From Myxococcus hansupus (GTDB taxonomy: Bacteria; Myxococcota; Myxococcia; Myxococcales; Myxococcaceae): 64,000 bases of DNA. Below the pieces are notes generated by a model, which ran no database searches, was not told the DNA's origin, and saw only the letters and a list, made by a program, of their open reading frames with translations. Each line of letters starts with the position of its first letter. Positions within the stretch are counted from its first letter, which is position 1. This document shows positions 1-10,379 of this stretch, in pieces. Location: positions 372,001-436,000 of the forward strand of contig NZ_CP012109.1 in assembly GCF_000280925.3 (NCBI RefSeq), in the 5' to 3' direction. Position numbers and translations under genes: made by a program.

Positions 1-791
1 GAAAGTCCGTGGCCACCACGTACTACACGCCGGAGGCGGGACTGGGCCTCGCCATCGCCGAGCAACGCCGCCTGCGCGAGGCCCTGGGCCAGCCGCCGGG
101 GCTGAACGTGGGCGTGTTGGGGCTGGGCATCGGCACGAGCGCGGCGCTGCTCCAGGCCGGGGACACCGGCCGCTTCTACGAAATCGACCCCGCGGTCATC
201 GCCCTGGCGCGAGGGGAGGGCGGCTACTTCTCCTACCTGCGAGACACGCCCGCGAAGGTGGAGCTGGTGGAGGGGGACGCGCGCATCTCCCTGGAGCGGG
301 AGCTGGAGGCAGGGGTGCGAGGCTTCGACGTGCTCGCGCTGGACACCTTCTCCTCGGACGCCGTGCCAGTGCACCTGCTCACGCGGGAGGCCGTGGCGCT
401 CTACCGCGCGCACCTGGCGCCGCACGGCGTGCTGGTGATGCACATCAGCAACGTCCACCTGGACCTGGTGCCGCTGACGCTGTCGCACGCGCGGGCGCTG
501 GGGCTGCACGCGGCCCTGGTCGTCAACGAAACGAAAGGCGACGCGCTTCGCAGCAACTGGATGGTGCTGAGCCCGGACCGCGAGTTCTCCTGGGGGCCCA
601 CCTTCACGCAGGCCACCTCGCGCGTGCGCAGGCTGGGCCTGCGGAGCGAGCCGGACTTCACCTGGACGGACGAGAAGAGCAGCGTGCTGCACGTGCTCCG
701 CCGAGGCACCGGGCCGGCGGCGAGCGTGAAGGACGTGGAGGCCTCTTCCGGCCCCTCCGCCCCCGTCACCGCCGAGCCCGCCGCGGAGTGA
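1..791 (+). CDS. Spermidine-synthase-like protein, 5' partial
   Basis: This is the C-terminal part of a spermidine-synthase-fold protein. The reading frame is already open at the left edge, and the GTG at 9 is probably internal. A Rossmann-type methyltransferase core is visible: a glycine-rich SAM-type loop (GLGIGTSA), then the acidic strand end YEIDP, then VEGDAR and LDTFSSDAVP. These match the PABS domain often found at the C-terminus of fused MFS-spermidine synthase proteins. The last 25 residues are Pro/Ala/Ser-rich and probably disordered. Whether a membrane N-terminal half exists lies outside the window. Real aminopropyl transfer is uncertain, because many of these proteins lack polyamine activity. 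Confidence 0.8.
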   Translation, partial: KSVATTYYTPEAGLGLAIAEQRRLREALGQPPGLNVGVLGLGIGTSAALLQAGDTGRFYEIDPAVIALARGEGGYFSYLRDTPAKVELVEGDARISLERELEAGVRGFDVLALDTFSSDAVPVHLLTREAVALYRAHLAPHGVLVMHISNVHLDLVPLTLSHARALGLHAALVVNETKGDALRSNWMVLSPDREFSWGPTFTQATSRVRRLGLRSEPDFTWTDEKSSVLHVLRRGTGPAASVKDVEASSGPSAPVTAEPAAE

Positions 792-803
792 GCCCGGGAC
801 GTC

Positions 804-1154
804 CTAGCCCGGCGGCCAGCCGAGCGGGCGTCCCGCCAGCAGGTGCAGGTGGATGTGGAACACCGTCTGGCCAGCGTGGGCGTGGGTGTTCATCACCAAC
901 CGGTAGCCACTGCTCGGGGCCGCGTGGCCGCGCTCCTCGGCCACCTTGGCGGCGGCGGTGAAGAGGTGGCCCACGACGGTCCGGTCCTCCGGCGAGATGT
1001 CGTTCACCGTCGCGATGTGCTTGCGGGGGATGAACAGCACGTGGGTGGGCGCCTGGGGGTTGATGTCCTCGAACGCCAGGCACTCGTCGTCGCGGTAGAC
1101 GACCTTGGCGGGGATGAGCCCGTCGCGAATCTTGCAGAAGAGACAGTCGGACAT
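804..1154 (-). CDS. HIT family nucleotide-binding protein
   Basis: A 116-residue HINT/PKCI-type histidine-triad protein, expected to be a cytoplasmic nucleoside phosphoramidase or dinucleotide hydrolase. The N-terminus CLFCKI (Cys4 and Cys7) is typical of the HINT branch. The triad HIHLHLL has His100, His102 and His104, and FIPRKH marks the usual second strand. I chose the ATG at 1154 because family members start just before the CxFC motif; a GTG at 1175 would add seven residues. It ends 12 bases from the stop of the upstream convergent gene. Confidence 0.93.
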   Translation of the reverse strand: MSDCLFCKIRDGLIPAKVVYRDDECLAFEDINPQAPTHVLFIPRKHIATVNDISPEDRTVVGHLFTAAAKVAEERGHAAPSSGYRLVMNTHAHAGQTVFHIHLHLLAGRPLGWPPG

Positions 1155-1315
1155 GATTTCCGGCTTAGCAGCCACTGCGGGCCTGGGGAATGGGTTCGGT
1201 GGGCTTCCGTTGCCTGCCCGAAGCCCTGGGCCTCCCGCTGGCCCTCCCTATCGTTGAGACGCCAAGGAAGGCGGTCCCCGCAAAGGGGCCCACCGGTGAT
1301 ATCCACGGGCTGACG

Positions 1316-2281
1316 ATGAAATCCATCCGCATCTCCCAGCTCCTCGAGGACCACGACTACGACCTGCGGCTGGTGCTCGTCGCCGGCCGGACCGGGTTGC
1401 CGCGGACCGTGGTGTCCTCGCGCATCCAGAAGCCGGGGCTGGCGCTGGCGGGCTTCACCGAGCACCTCCATCCGCACCGGGTGCAGGTCTTCGGCAACAC
1501 GGAAATTTCGTACCTGGCCACCCTGCCGGAGCAGCGTCAGGTCGAGGCGCTGGCGCAGCTCTTCTCCGAAGAGGAGCTCGCGTGCGTGGTGGTGACCAAG
1601 GACCTGGAGATTCCCCAGGCCCTCGTCTCCGCGTGTGAAGGCGCGGGCCTGGCGCTGATGAAGACGCCGCTCTTGTCCAGCGAGTTCATCATGCGGGTGC
1701 AGACCTTCCTGGAAGAGGCCCTCACCGAGTCCAGCAGCCTTCACGGGGTGTTGATGGATGTGTTCGGCGTGGGCATCTTGCTGCTGGGCAAGAGTGGCAT
1801 CGGCAAGAGTGAGATTGCCCTGGACCTGGTGATGCGGGCCCACCGCCTGGTGGCGGACGACATCGTGGACGTCACCCGCCGCAAGGGGGCCGTCTACGGT
1901 GCTGGCAACCCCGTCATCAAACATCACATGGAGATTCGCGGCCTGGGCATCATCAACATCAAGGACCTGTTCGGCGTCGCCGCGGTCCGCGAACAAAAGA
2001 AAATCGAGCTGGTCATCGAGCTCCAGGAGTGGGACCCCCACCAGGAGTATGACCGGCTGGGCGTCGAGGACCGGCACCTGCAGATTGTGGGGGTGGACAT
2101 CCCCCTGTCGGTGGTGCCCGTTCGTCCGGGCCGCAACATGGCGACCATCATTGAAGTCGCAGCCCGCAACCAGTTGCTAAAGCTACAGGGACACCACTCG
2201 GCGAGAGAGTTCGCCGAGCGGCTCAATCGGGCCATCGCCGAAGGGGCGATGCGCCGCACCCTGGGAGAAGAGGTCGAGTGA
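1316..2281 (+). CDS. hprK: HPr kinase/phosphorylase HprK
   Basis: Bifunctional enzyme that phosphorylates or dephosphorylates the regulatory serine of the PTS protein HPr. The 321-residue length fits the family. An N-terminal regulatory domain (about 1-130) precedes the kinase domain with catalytic His143, Walker A GKSGIGKS at 158-165 and the HprK signature near 206-220 (EIRGLGIINIKDLFG). The ATG at 1316 matches the family N-terminus (MKSIRISQLL); the frame is open back to 1190, but that extension has no family likeness. The stop overlaps the rapZ start by four bases, so the two are translationally coupled. The likely substrate, HPr with Ser49, is encoded at 38768-39046. Confidence 0.96.
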   Translation: MKSIRISQLLEDHDYDLRLVLVAGRTGLPRTVVSSRIQKPGLALAGFTEHLHPHRVQVFGNTEISYLATLPEQRQVEALAQLFSEEELACVVVTKDLEIPQALVSACEGAGLALMKTPLLSSEFIMRVQTFLEEALTESSSLHGVLMDVFGVGILLLGKSGIGKSEIALDLVMRAHRLVADDIVDVTRRKGAVYGAGNPVIKHHMEIRGLGIINIKDLFGVAAVREQKKIELVIELQEWDPHQEYDRLGVEDRHLQIVGVDIPLSVVPVRPGRNMATIIEVAARNQLLKLQGHHSAREFAERLNRAIAEGAMRRTLGEEVE

Positions 2282-3141
2282 CCGCCCCCGCGAAACAGAT
2301 CGTCATCATCACCGGCATGTCCGGCTCCGGAAAGTCCACTGCCATCCGCGCGCTGGAGGATTCCGGCTTCTTCTGCATCGACAACCTGCCGGTGCTGCTG
2401 CTGCCCAAGCTCACGGAGCTGGCGGGCGGTGGGCACTTCGAGCGCATGGCGTTGGTGGTGGACGTCCGCGAGGGCGTCTTCCTCAAGGACGCGCCGCGCA
2501 TCCTCGCGGAGGTCCGCCGCGCCGGGCACCAGGTGGAGGTCCTCTTCCTGGACTCCAGCGATGACAGCCTCATCCGCCGCTTCAGCGAGACGCGCCGCCG
2601 CCACCCGCTGGCGCCCAACGGCACCGTCGCCGAGGGCATCAAGGCGGAGCGTCAGGCGCTGAGGGACTTGCGCGAGCTGGCCGACCAGGTCATCGACTCG
2701 TCCACGCTCAACGTGCACGACTTGAAGCGCATGGTGCAGGCCCGCTTCAGCCCGGAGCCCGCCGCCGGCCCCAGCCTGTCCCTGATGTCCTTCGGCTACC
2801 GCTACGGCGTGCCGCCGCAGGCGGACCTCGTGCTGGACGTGCGCTTCCTGCCCAACCCGTACTTCGTCCCGGAGCTGAAGGGACTGACGGGCAAGGTGCC
2901 GAAGGTGGCCGCCTACGTGCTGGACCGCGAGGAGACGCAGCAGTTCCTCGACAAGGTCGTGGACCTCTGCCGCTTCCTCTTCCCCCGCTACCAGAAGGAG
3001 GGGAAGGCGTACCTCACGGTGGCCCTGGGCTGCACCGGCGGCAAGCACCGCTCCGTCGCCATCGCCGCCGAGCTCACCCGGCGCCTGACGGACGAAGACA
3101 CCCGCGTCCAGCTCTGGGACCGGGATATCGAGAAGGAGTAG
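2278..3141 (+). CDS. rapZ: RapZ / YvcJ-type P-loop protein
   Basis: A 287-residue member of the RapZ (YhbJ/YvcJ) family: an N-terminal nucleotide-binding domain with Walker A GMSGSGKS at 13-20 and a C-terminal half with the conserved GCTGGKHRS stretch. In E. coli RapZ directs a small RNA to RNase E to control glucosamine-6-phosphate synthase; in other phyla the family binds nucleotide-activated sugars or GTP. Which role applies here cannot be read from sequence. It starts at GTG 2278 inside the last codons of hprK (GTGA overlap). The hprK-rapZ pairing is a conserved PTS-linked arrangement in proteobacteria. Confidence 0.95.
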   Translation: MTAPAKQIVIITGMSGSGKSTAIRALEDSGFFCIDNLPVLLLPKLTELAGGGHFERMALVVDVREGVFLKDAPRILAEVRRAGHQVEVLFLDSSDDSLIRRFSETRRRHPLAPNGTVAEGIKAERQALRDLRELADQVIDSSTLNVHDLKRMVQARFSPEPAAGPSLSLMSFGYRYGVPPQADLVLDVRFLPNPYFVPELKGLTGKVPKVAAYVLDREETQQFLDKVVDLCRFLFPRYQKEGKAYLTVALGCTGGKHRSVAIAAELTRRLTDEDTRVQLWDRDIEKE

Positions 3142-3198
3142 CGCTGCGAAATTGCAATGCACTTGCATGGCAATCTGCTCCAGTTGAATGACAGACAG
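3142..3198 (+). repeat. Duplicated upstream element, copy A
   Basis: The 49 bases from 3142 align without gaps to the 49 bases from about 3917, upstream of the paralogous lipoprotein gene. Shared blocks include CGCTGCGAAATTGC and CAGTTGAATG. Copy A also holds an imperfect dyad (ATTGCAATGC/GCATGGCAAT) and a perfect 7-base dyad (GACAGAC/GTCTGTC, 3190-3208). It probably carries the promoter of the lipoprotein gene and was duplicated with it. Confidence 0.7.
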
Positions 3199-3219
3199 AA
3201 AGTCTGTCGGGTTCTGAAA

Positions 3220-3243
3220 GGGATGGGGTTGAATCCCCATCCC
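3220..3243 (+). promoter_or_regulatory. Leader hairpin before lipoprotein gene A
   Basis: A perfect 9-base-pair stem (GGGATGGGG and CCCCATCCC) with a 6-base loop, ending 20 bases before the ATG at 3264. The second lipoprotein gene has a stem at the same place with a different sequence, which suggests selection for the structure. There is no U-tract, so it is not an ordinary intrinsic terminator. Confidence 0.55.
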
Positions 3244-3263
3244 CTTCGAACTGGAGCCTCTCC

Positions 3264-3869
3264 ATGCAAGTCTTCAAGTCCGTCGTCTGGTTTTGCGCCG
3301 CCGTGTCCCTGGCCGCCTGCGGTGCCCCCGAGGAGTCCGCTGGGGAGGAGGCGCTGGCGCAGCAGGACGCCGCGCTGACCACCGGCACCACGCAGGGCTG
3401 CACGTACTCCATCAACGCCGCGACCCTCCCGGGCACCGTGCCGCCGCGGTACAACGTGTCGCTGACGCGCGCGGCGTCCGCCACGTGTCCCTGGCCGGAG
3501 GCGACCGTGACGCTGGACTCGGGCTCCTACCTCTTCCCCGCCCGCGCGCTCCTGGCGAACAGCTTCGGCATCGCGGTGACGTACACCGGCAAGTACTCGC
3601 CCAGCGGCAGCTCACCCGTCTCCTGCGGCGTGCGGCAAATCGACCCGGAGACCCTGGCGGTGGTCCGCAGCTCGGGCATCGCGGTGTTCCTGGGCTCGGG
3701 CAACATCAATAGCTGCCACCTGGACCAGACGGACGGCGGCGCGACGCTCGTCGTCTACGGGACGAAGAATGGCCGCATCTACGGTGAGACGGGCAGCGGC
3801 AACAACTACGTCGCCACCTACTACGACTTCTTCACCAGCACGACGGCGCCTGTCTTCTTCGCCTACTGA
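3264..3869 (+). CDS. Small secreted lipoprotein, copy A
   Basis: A 201-residue lipoprotein of unknown function. The signal peptide ends in the lipobox LAAC, followed by an acidic spacer and then a compact domain with four cysteines in paralogue-conserved places (TTQGC near the start, TCPW, SCGV, SCHLDQTD), likely two disulfides. The C-terminus is aromatic (VATYYDFF...FFAY). The next gene is a clear paralogue that shares signal peptide, cysteines, HLDQTD/SLDQTD and the VATYY ending. No enzyme motif is visible. It lies 122 bases after rapZ, behind its own leader hairpin, so it is probably transcribed separately. Confidence 0.85.
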   Translation: MQVFKSVVWFCAAVSLAACGAPEESAGEEALAQQDAALTTGTTQGCTYSINAATLPGTVPPRYNVSLTRAASATCPWPEATVTLDSGSYLFPARALLANSFGIAVTYTGKYSPSGSSPVSCGVRQIDPETLAVVRSSGIAVFLGSGNINSCHLDQTDGGATLVVYGTKNGRIYGETGSGNNYVATYYDFFTSTTAPVFFAY

Positions 3870-3916
3870 GTCAAGGCATACGCGGTTGAACTGGACCCAG
3901 GCTGTGACAGGGAGCC

Positions 3917-3975
3917 GCGCTGCGAAATTGCGCTGCCAATGTGTTGCAGTTTGCTTCAGTTGAATGGCGGACAAG
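3917..3975 (+). repeat. Duplicated upstream element, copy B
   Basis: Second copy of the element at 3142, placed upstream of lipoprotein gene B. The blocks CGCTGCGAAATTGC and CAGTTGAATG are preserved and the middle has diverged. The short dyad CTGC/GCAG replaces the longer one of copy A. Confidence 0.7.
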
Positions 3976-3994
3976 GACTCTGTCAGCTTTTGGG

Positions 3995-4019
3995 GAGGTG
4001 GGGACGCGTCCCCATCCTC
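3995..4019 (+). promoter_or_regulatory. Leader hairpin before lipoprotein gene B
   Basis: Stem GAGG-TGGGGAC against GTCCCCA-T-CCTC with one bulged base, ending 19 bases before the ATG at 4039. Position and shape match the hairpin at 3220-3243 but several paired bases differ on both sides. Confidence 0.55.
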
Positions 4020-4038
4020 TCCGTCCTGGAGTCCCATC

Positions 4039-4641
4039 ATGCAAGTCTTCAAGTCCGCCGTTGGGTTGTGCGCTGTCGTGTCCCTGGCTGCTTGTGGCGC
4101 CCCCGAGGAGCCCGTCGAGCAGGAGGCGCTGGCGCAGCAGTCGTCCACGCTCGTGACGGGCACCACGCAAGGCTGCACGTTCACCATCTCCGCGGTGCCG
4201 GTGCCCGGTGCCATGCCGCCGCGCGACGAGCTCGTCGTGACGCGCGCCGCGTCCAGCACGTGTGCCTATGGCGCGGGCAGTGTGACGCTGGGCACGTCGT
4301 ACGGCACCATGCACCGCGCGCTCCTGGCCAACAGCCACGGCGTGGCCACGGCCTACTCCTACAAGCCCACGATGAGCGGCAGCTCGATGAATCGCTGTCA
4401 GGTGAACCACATCGACCCGGCGACGCTCAGCATCGTCCGCACGCATGAAATCGCCGTCATGTACGGGACCCAGCACGTGCAGTCCTGCTCGCTGGACCAG
4501 ACGGACGCCGGCGCCACGCTGGTCGTCTACGGCACGAAGGGTGGCCCGTTGCCGGGCGAGGTGGGCAACCGCCCCAACTACGTGGCCACCTATTACAACT
4601 TCTTCACCGGCACCACGCCGCCTGTCTATTACACCTACTGA
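4039..4641 (+). CDS. Small secreted lipoprotein, copy B
   Basis: A 200-residue paralogue of the lipoprotein at 3264-3869, with the same signal peptide start (MQVFKSAVG), lipobox LAAC, cysteine pattern and C-terminal VATYYNFF. The ATG at 4039 is chosen because it aligns with the paralogue start; the frame is open back to 3964 but that part reads across the leader hairpin. The gene ends 23 bases from the convergent gene at 4665. Function unknown; an envelope location is inferred from the lipobox. Confidence 0.85.
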   Translation: MQVFKSAVGLCAVVSLAACGAPEEPVEQEALAQQSSTLVTGTTQGCTFTISAVPVPGAMPPRDELVVTRAASSTCAYGAGSVTLGTSYGTMHRALLANSHGVATAYSYKPTMSGSSMNRCQVNHIDPATLSIVRTHEIAVMYGTQHVQSCSLDQTDAGATLVVYGTKGGPLPGEVGNRPNYVATYYNFFTGTTPPVYYTY

Positions 4642-4664
4642 CGCGGGCTGCTGGCGGAGGCGCC

Positions 4665-5672
4665 TCAGCTCGACTCGCCCAGGCTGAGGCGCTTGCTGCC
4701 CACGCCGTTCTTGTCCGCGAAGGACGCCGTGCGCTCGCGGTTGAGCTGGGCCAGCGCGTCGCGCTCCGACGTGCTGCCCACGTCGGTCCGGTTCTCCAGC
4801 GCGAAGATGCCGCCGCTGCCGTGGTGCTGCTGGGCGGACTGGACGGCCTTCTCCAAGTCCCGAGCGGACACCCAGTACTCGCCGTTGACGGGGTCCTTCA
4901 CGCGGAACAGGTCGTCCGACGTGTCCGCCGTCCCGTTGCTGTTGATGCCGTCGATGGTGACCCAGTGGAGCTGTCCGGGGCCGTCGCGCCGCTGCTCGGG
5001 CGAGAGCGCGCCGTTGAGGATGGCGTTGGAGTCCACCAGCGCCATGCCGAACTGGCCCGCCTTCAGCGCCTGGCTCGTCGCGTGCGCGCCGAAGTCGGCG
5101 AAGCCGCCGGTGATTTCGATGCCCAGTCCGCCCAGCGCCGTGGACATCTCCTCCGGCGTGGCGCCGTCATCCAGGTTCACCTCCACCTTCGCGCTCGTGG
5201 ACCTGGGGCCGGTGACGGCCGCCGTGCTCGCGCGGACGGATGCTCGCTCCTGCTGCTCGCACAGCGAGCCCTTCGTCACGCTGCGGCTCGCCCGGCTCAG
5301 GAAGGCCAGCGTGGCCTCGCCGCAGCCCGTGTCCGAGTTCTGCGCGATGACGGACGCGGTGGGCGCCCATCCCTTGTCCGCCTGGGCCTGCGCCGCTTCG
5401 TTCTCGGGCGCCAGGTCCCGCATGAAAGGAAGCTCACTGACGCCCGTGGCGTCCGGCACCGTGAGCCGGGGCACGCCCTTGGGCGCGGGCCGCGTCTCCT
5501 GGAAGGAGTCGCGTTCCGGACGCGAAGCCGGAGCGCTCGCCGGACGGGCCAGCTCGGTGGGCGGCCGGGCGTCCTTCGGGATGGGCGCGGCTTGGATGGG
5601 TTGGGTCAGCGATTGGAACTTCGAGAGTGCCTGACGCACTGAGTTGAGCGTGGTGTTGTCATTCACGGTCAT
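4665..5672 (-). CDS. Papain-like-fold protein, possible cysteine protease
   Basis: A 335-residue protein of uncertain function. The first ~100 residues are rich in Pro, Ala, Arg and Ser and look disordered, with no signal peptide. The C-terminal part looks like a C39/papain-type domain: Cys117 in SDTGCGEATLAF, His236 in LHWVTIDGI, and Asp260 in FRVKDP, in the order and context of a Cys-His-Asp triad. The start at 5672 follows a GGGGG ribosome-binding site; ATG 5696 would add eight residues. It could be a protease, a transglutaminase-like enzyme or an inactive binding domain. It is transcribed away from the kinase gene at 5791. Confidence 0.7.
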   Translation of the reverse strand: MTVNDNTTLNSVRQALSKFQSLTQPIQAAPIPKDARPPTELARPASAPASRPERDSFQETRPAPKGVPRLTVPDATGVSELPFMRDLAPENEAAQAQADKGWAPTASVIAQNSDTGCGEATLAFLSRASRSVTKGSLCEQQERASVRASTAAVTGPRSTSAKVEVNLDDGATPEEMSTALGGLGIEITGGFADFGAHATSQALKAGQFGMALVDSNAILNGALSPEQRRDGPGQLHWVTIDGINSNGTADTSDDLFRVKDPVNGEYWVSARDLEKAVQSAQQHHGSGGIFALENRTDVGSTSERDALAQLNRERTASFADKNGVGSKRLSLGESS

Positions 5673-5790
5673 GGCGGACCCCCGTCCGGACTGCATTCGC
5701 CTGATTCCATTATCGGCGGCGTGTATGTGCGGTTGCGTGTGAATCCTTCATCCGCGCAGGAAGTGGCTCGTTTCCCGGTACACTCGCGCC

Positions 5791-8538
<2,748 letters not shown>

Positions 8539-8560
8539 CCGTGGCCGGCGCCAAGAACTC

Positions 8561-8596
8561 CCCGTTCCCAGCAGTGAGGAAGCTGCTGGGAACGGG
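8561..8596. terminator. Bidirectional hairpin terminator
   Basis: A perfect 14-base-pair inverted repeat (CCCGTTCCCAGCAG and CTGCTGGGAACGGG) with an 8-base loop between the kinase gene stop at 8538 and the convergent lipoprotein stop at 8608. It probably serves both genes. Confidence 0.8.
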
Positions 8597-8607
8597 CAGT
8601 GCGTTGT

Positions 8608-10176
8608 TTACGGCGTGGTGAAGAACGAGCTGAGGGTGTCCGCCATGTGGAGGGGCAACTGCTCGACCACGGTGAACGGCTCACGCGTCACGTCCGAGTT
8701 GGGACTGTCGATGGCCGTCACCGTCAATGCGTAGACGGCGCCGGGCGCCAGCACACCCGCGGGAAGGCGCAGCTCCGAGGCCGTGCCCGGCAGGTAGAAC
8801 TGGTTCTGGATCCACAGCGAGGCATTGCTGACATTGTAGCGATTGAGGAGCACCCGATAGGCATTGGGGGCCCCCGTCACAGGCGGCGTCCAGGTGATGA
8901 TGGGGCTGCTGTTGCTCACCTGTCGCTGCGTCGTCGCGGCGATGCCGTCGATGGCCAGGGCGCCGGCTGGCGTCAGCTTGGGCTCGATGGGGCTGGCGAC
9001 CAGGTTGTCCAGGGTGTCCCAGCTCGCAATGGCGCCGCTTCGGGTCCGCGCACGGCTGGCACCAGGCGCGGTCTCGGAGAGGGAGAACGGATAATGGGCG
9101 CTACCCACCATCTGCCACGAAGCGGGGTAGGGATTGCCGTACGCCAACTGGTCCGTCAGGGTGAAGTTCGCTCCCGCGGGCAGCGTGAAGTTGAGGACCT
9201 CCCCCGCGTAGCCCACCGAGGATGACGCCGGGCTGTGCGGCGCGGGACTGATGGTGAAGCTGGGGGCGCGGGCCGTCGCATTCGGGTGGATGGCCAGGGC
9301 CTGCGCGGGGTAGCTCCCCATCCGCCACTCCAGGGAGAAGCTCTCCGAGGGGACGGACTGCATGGCGCCGCTGAGGGTGAAGACCGACGAGATGCCCGGG
9401 TCGAAGTCGAAGAAGGGCAGCTCCAGGCTCCGGGAGATGGTTTCGCCAACCAGGGGGGCTCCCGTCGGGAGCTGGGCCCCCTGGAAGCTCGAGAACTGGT
9501 TCACATACAGGCCATCCTGCTTCAAGCCGTCGAAGGTCGGGAAGGTGTTCGACAGGTTGTAGGCAAGGCCATAGCCATTCAGGTGTGTCATGCCGGGGGT
9601 CGTGGCGCTCCAGAGATACGTCTCCGCCACGAAGTCGAGTTGCCCGGAGACGAGTTGGAGTCGACTGCCCAGGAAGCTCCCGTCGGGGTCCTCCCAAGGC
9701 GCGACGTTCGTGAGGTTCACGGCCATTTCCGCGTCGAAGGCGGATGAGAAGACGGTGTCTTCCCGTCCCCGGAAATTCTGTCCCACCTCCACGTGTCGTT
9801 CATCGGTGACGACGAAGCTGCTCCCTCGCTTCAGGTAGAACTCCCCCTGGGGGACGCCCAGGAAGCGATACCCCCCCGCGTGCGGAGCCCCGGTGAACTG
9901 GGTGAATCCGCTGCTCGTGCGCACGAGGAGTTCGGGGGGATTGGACGACAAATCCAGGCTGCGGATGGCGATGCCCACGGAAGTGTGGAACCGCTCAGTG
10001 TGGGTGACGAGCACTGCGTCCGGTCCGTCGACTTCGTGACTGCCGGAGGTTTCGCTCACACTCACGGGTCCCTGGTTGTCTTGCAATGACTCACCGTTTT
10101 TCGGTTCGCCATCGGCGCAGCCAGAGAGAACGACAGACATCGAGACACACGCCAACCCAAGGCGATGCATTCGCAT
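8608..10176 (-). CDS. Fn3-type lipoprotein, paralogue 1 of 3
   Basis: A 522-residue lipoprotein of unknown role. The signal peptide (MRMHRLGLACVSMSVVLSGC) ends in lipobox LSGC. The middle contains beta-rich segments shared with the next two genes (YRFLGVPQGEFYLK, VTDERHVE, LTNVAPW). The last ~110 residues resemble a fibronectin type III domain: SSPIITWTPP, then AYRVLL, LRLPAGVL, and YALTVTAIDSP. The start at 10176 aligns with the other two copies. This copy is the most diverged. The family could be surface adhesins or ligand-binding proteins; no catalytic motif is seen. Confidence 0.85.
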   Translation of the reverse strand: MRMHRLGLACVSMSVVLSGCADGEPKNGESLQDNQGPVSVSETSGSHEVDGPDAVLVTHTERFHTSVGIAIRSLDLSSNPPELLVRTSSGFTQFTGAPHAGGYRFLGVPQGEFYLKRGSSFVVTDERHVEVGQNFRGREDTVFSSAFDAEMAVNLTNVAPWEDPDGSFLGSRLQLVSGQLDFVAETYLWSATTPGMTHLNGYGLAYNLSNTFPTFDGLKQDGLYVNQFSSFQGAQLPTGAPLVGETISRSLELPFFDFDPGISSVFTLSGAMQSVPSESFSLEWRMGSYPAQALAIHPNATARAPSFTISPAPHSPASSSVGYAGEVLNFTLPAGANFTLTDQLAYGNPYPASWQMVGSAHYPFSLSETAPGASRARTRSGAIASWDTLDNLVASPIEPKLTPAGALAIDGIAATTQRQVSNSSPIITWTPPVTGAPNAYRVLLNRYNVSNASLWIQNQFYLPGTASELRLPAGVLAPGAVYALTVTAIDSPNSDVTREPFTVVEQLPLHMADTLSSFFTTP

Positions 10177-10233
10177 GGTGTTTCCGTACGGGGTACTGCG
10201 GTGTTGCCGGCCCGCGCGGATAGTCTGACAGCC

Positions 10234-10299
10234 AGGTTGCTTCTGCAACCTCTCATCTTCTTGTGGGGAGGGTACTTCTTAAATGAAGGGTATCTCTTT
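10234..10299 (-). promoter_or_regulatory. Conserved promoter-region box, copy 1
   Basis: Read on the minus strand, AGAGATACCCTTCATTTAAG (within 10275-10299) recurs upstream of all three Fn3-type lipoprotein genes. In this copy a perfect 7-base dyad AGGTTGC/GCAACCT (10234-10251) lies between box and gene. It is a candidate promoter or activator site shared by the family. Confidence 0.5.
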
Positions 10300-10334
10300 G
10301 TCAGGACCTGGGCCTGAAGCCTGACGGAGCCAAC

Positions 10335-10367
10335 CCGCTCCTGGCGCGGACACTCCGCCAGGAGCGG
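10335..10367 (-). terminator. Hairpin terminator after Fn3 lipoprotein 2
   Basis: A perfect 12-base-pair stem (CCGCTCCTGGCG and CGCCAGGAGCGG) with a 9-base loop, 13 bases after the stop of the gene at 10380-11978. No long T-run follows. Confidence 0.65.
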
Positions 10368-10379
10368 ATGGCTGTTCTG

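Noticed and set aside
3160..3180. Sigma-54 promoter in the duplicated element (TGGCA...GC)
   Set aside because: The distance between the GG and GC elements is six bases, not the ten required.
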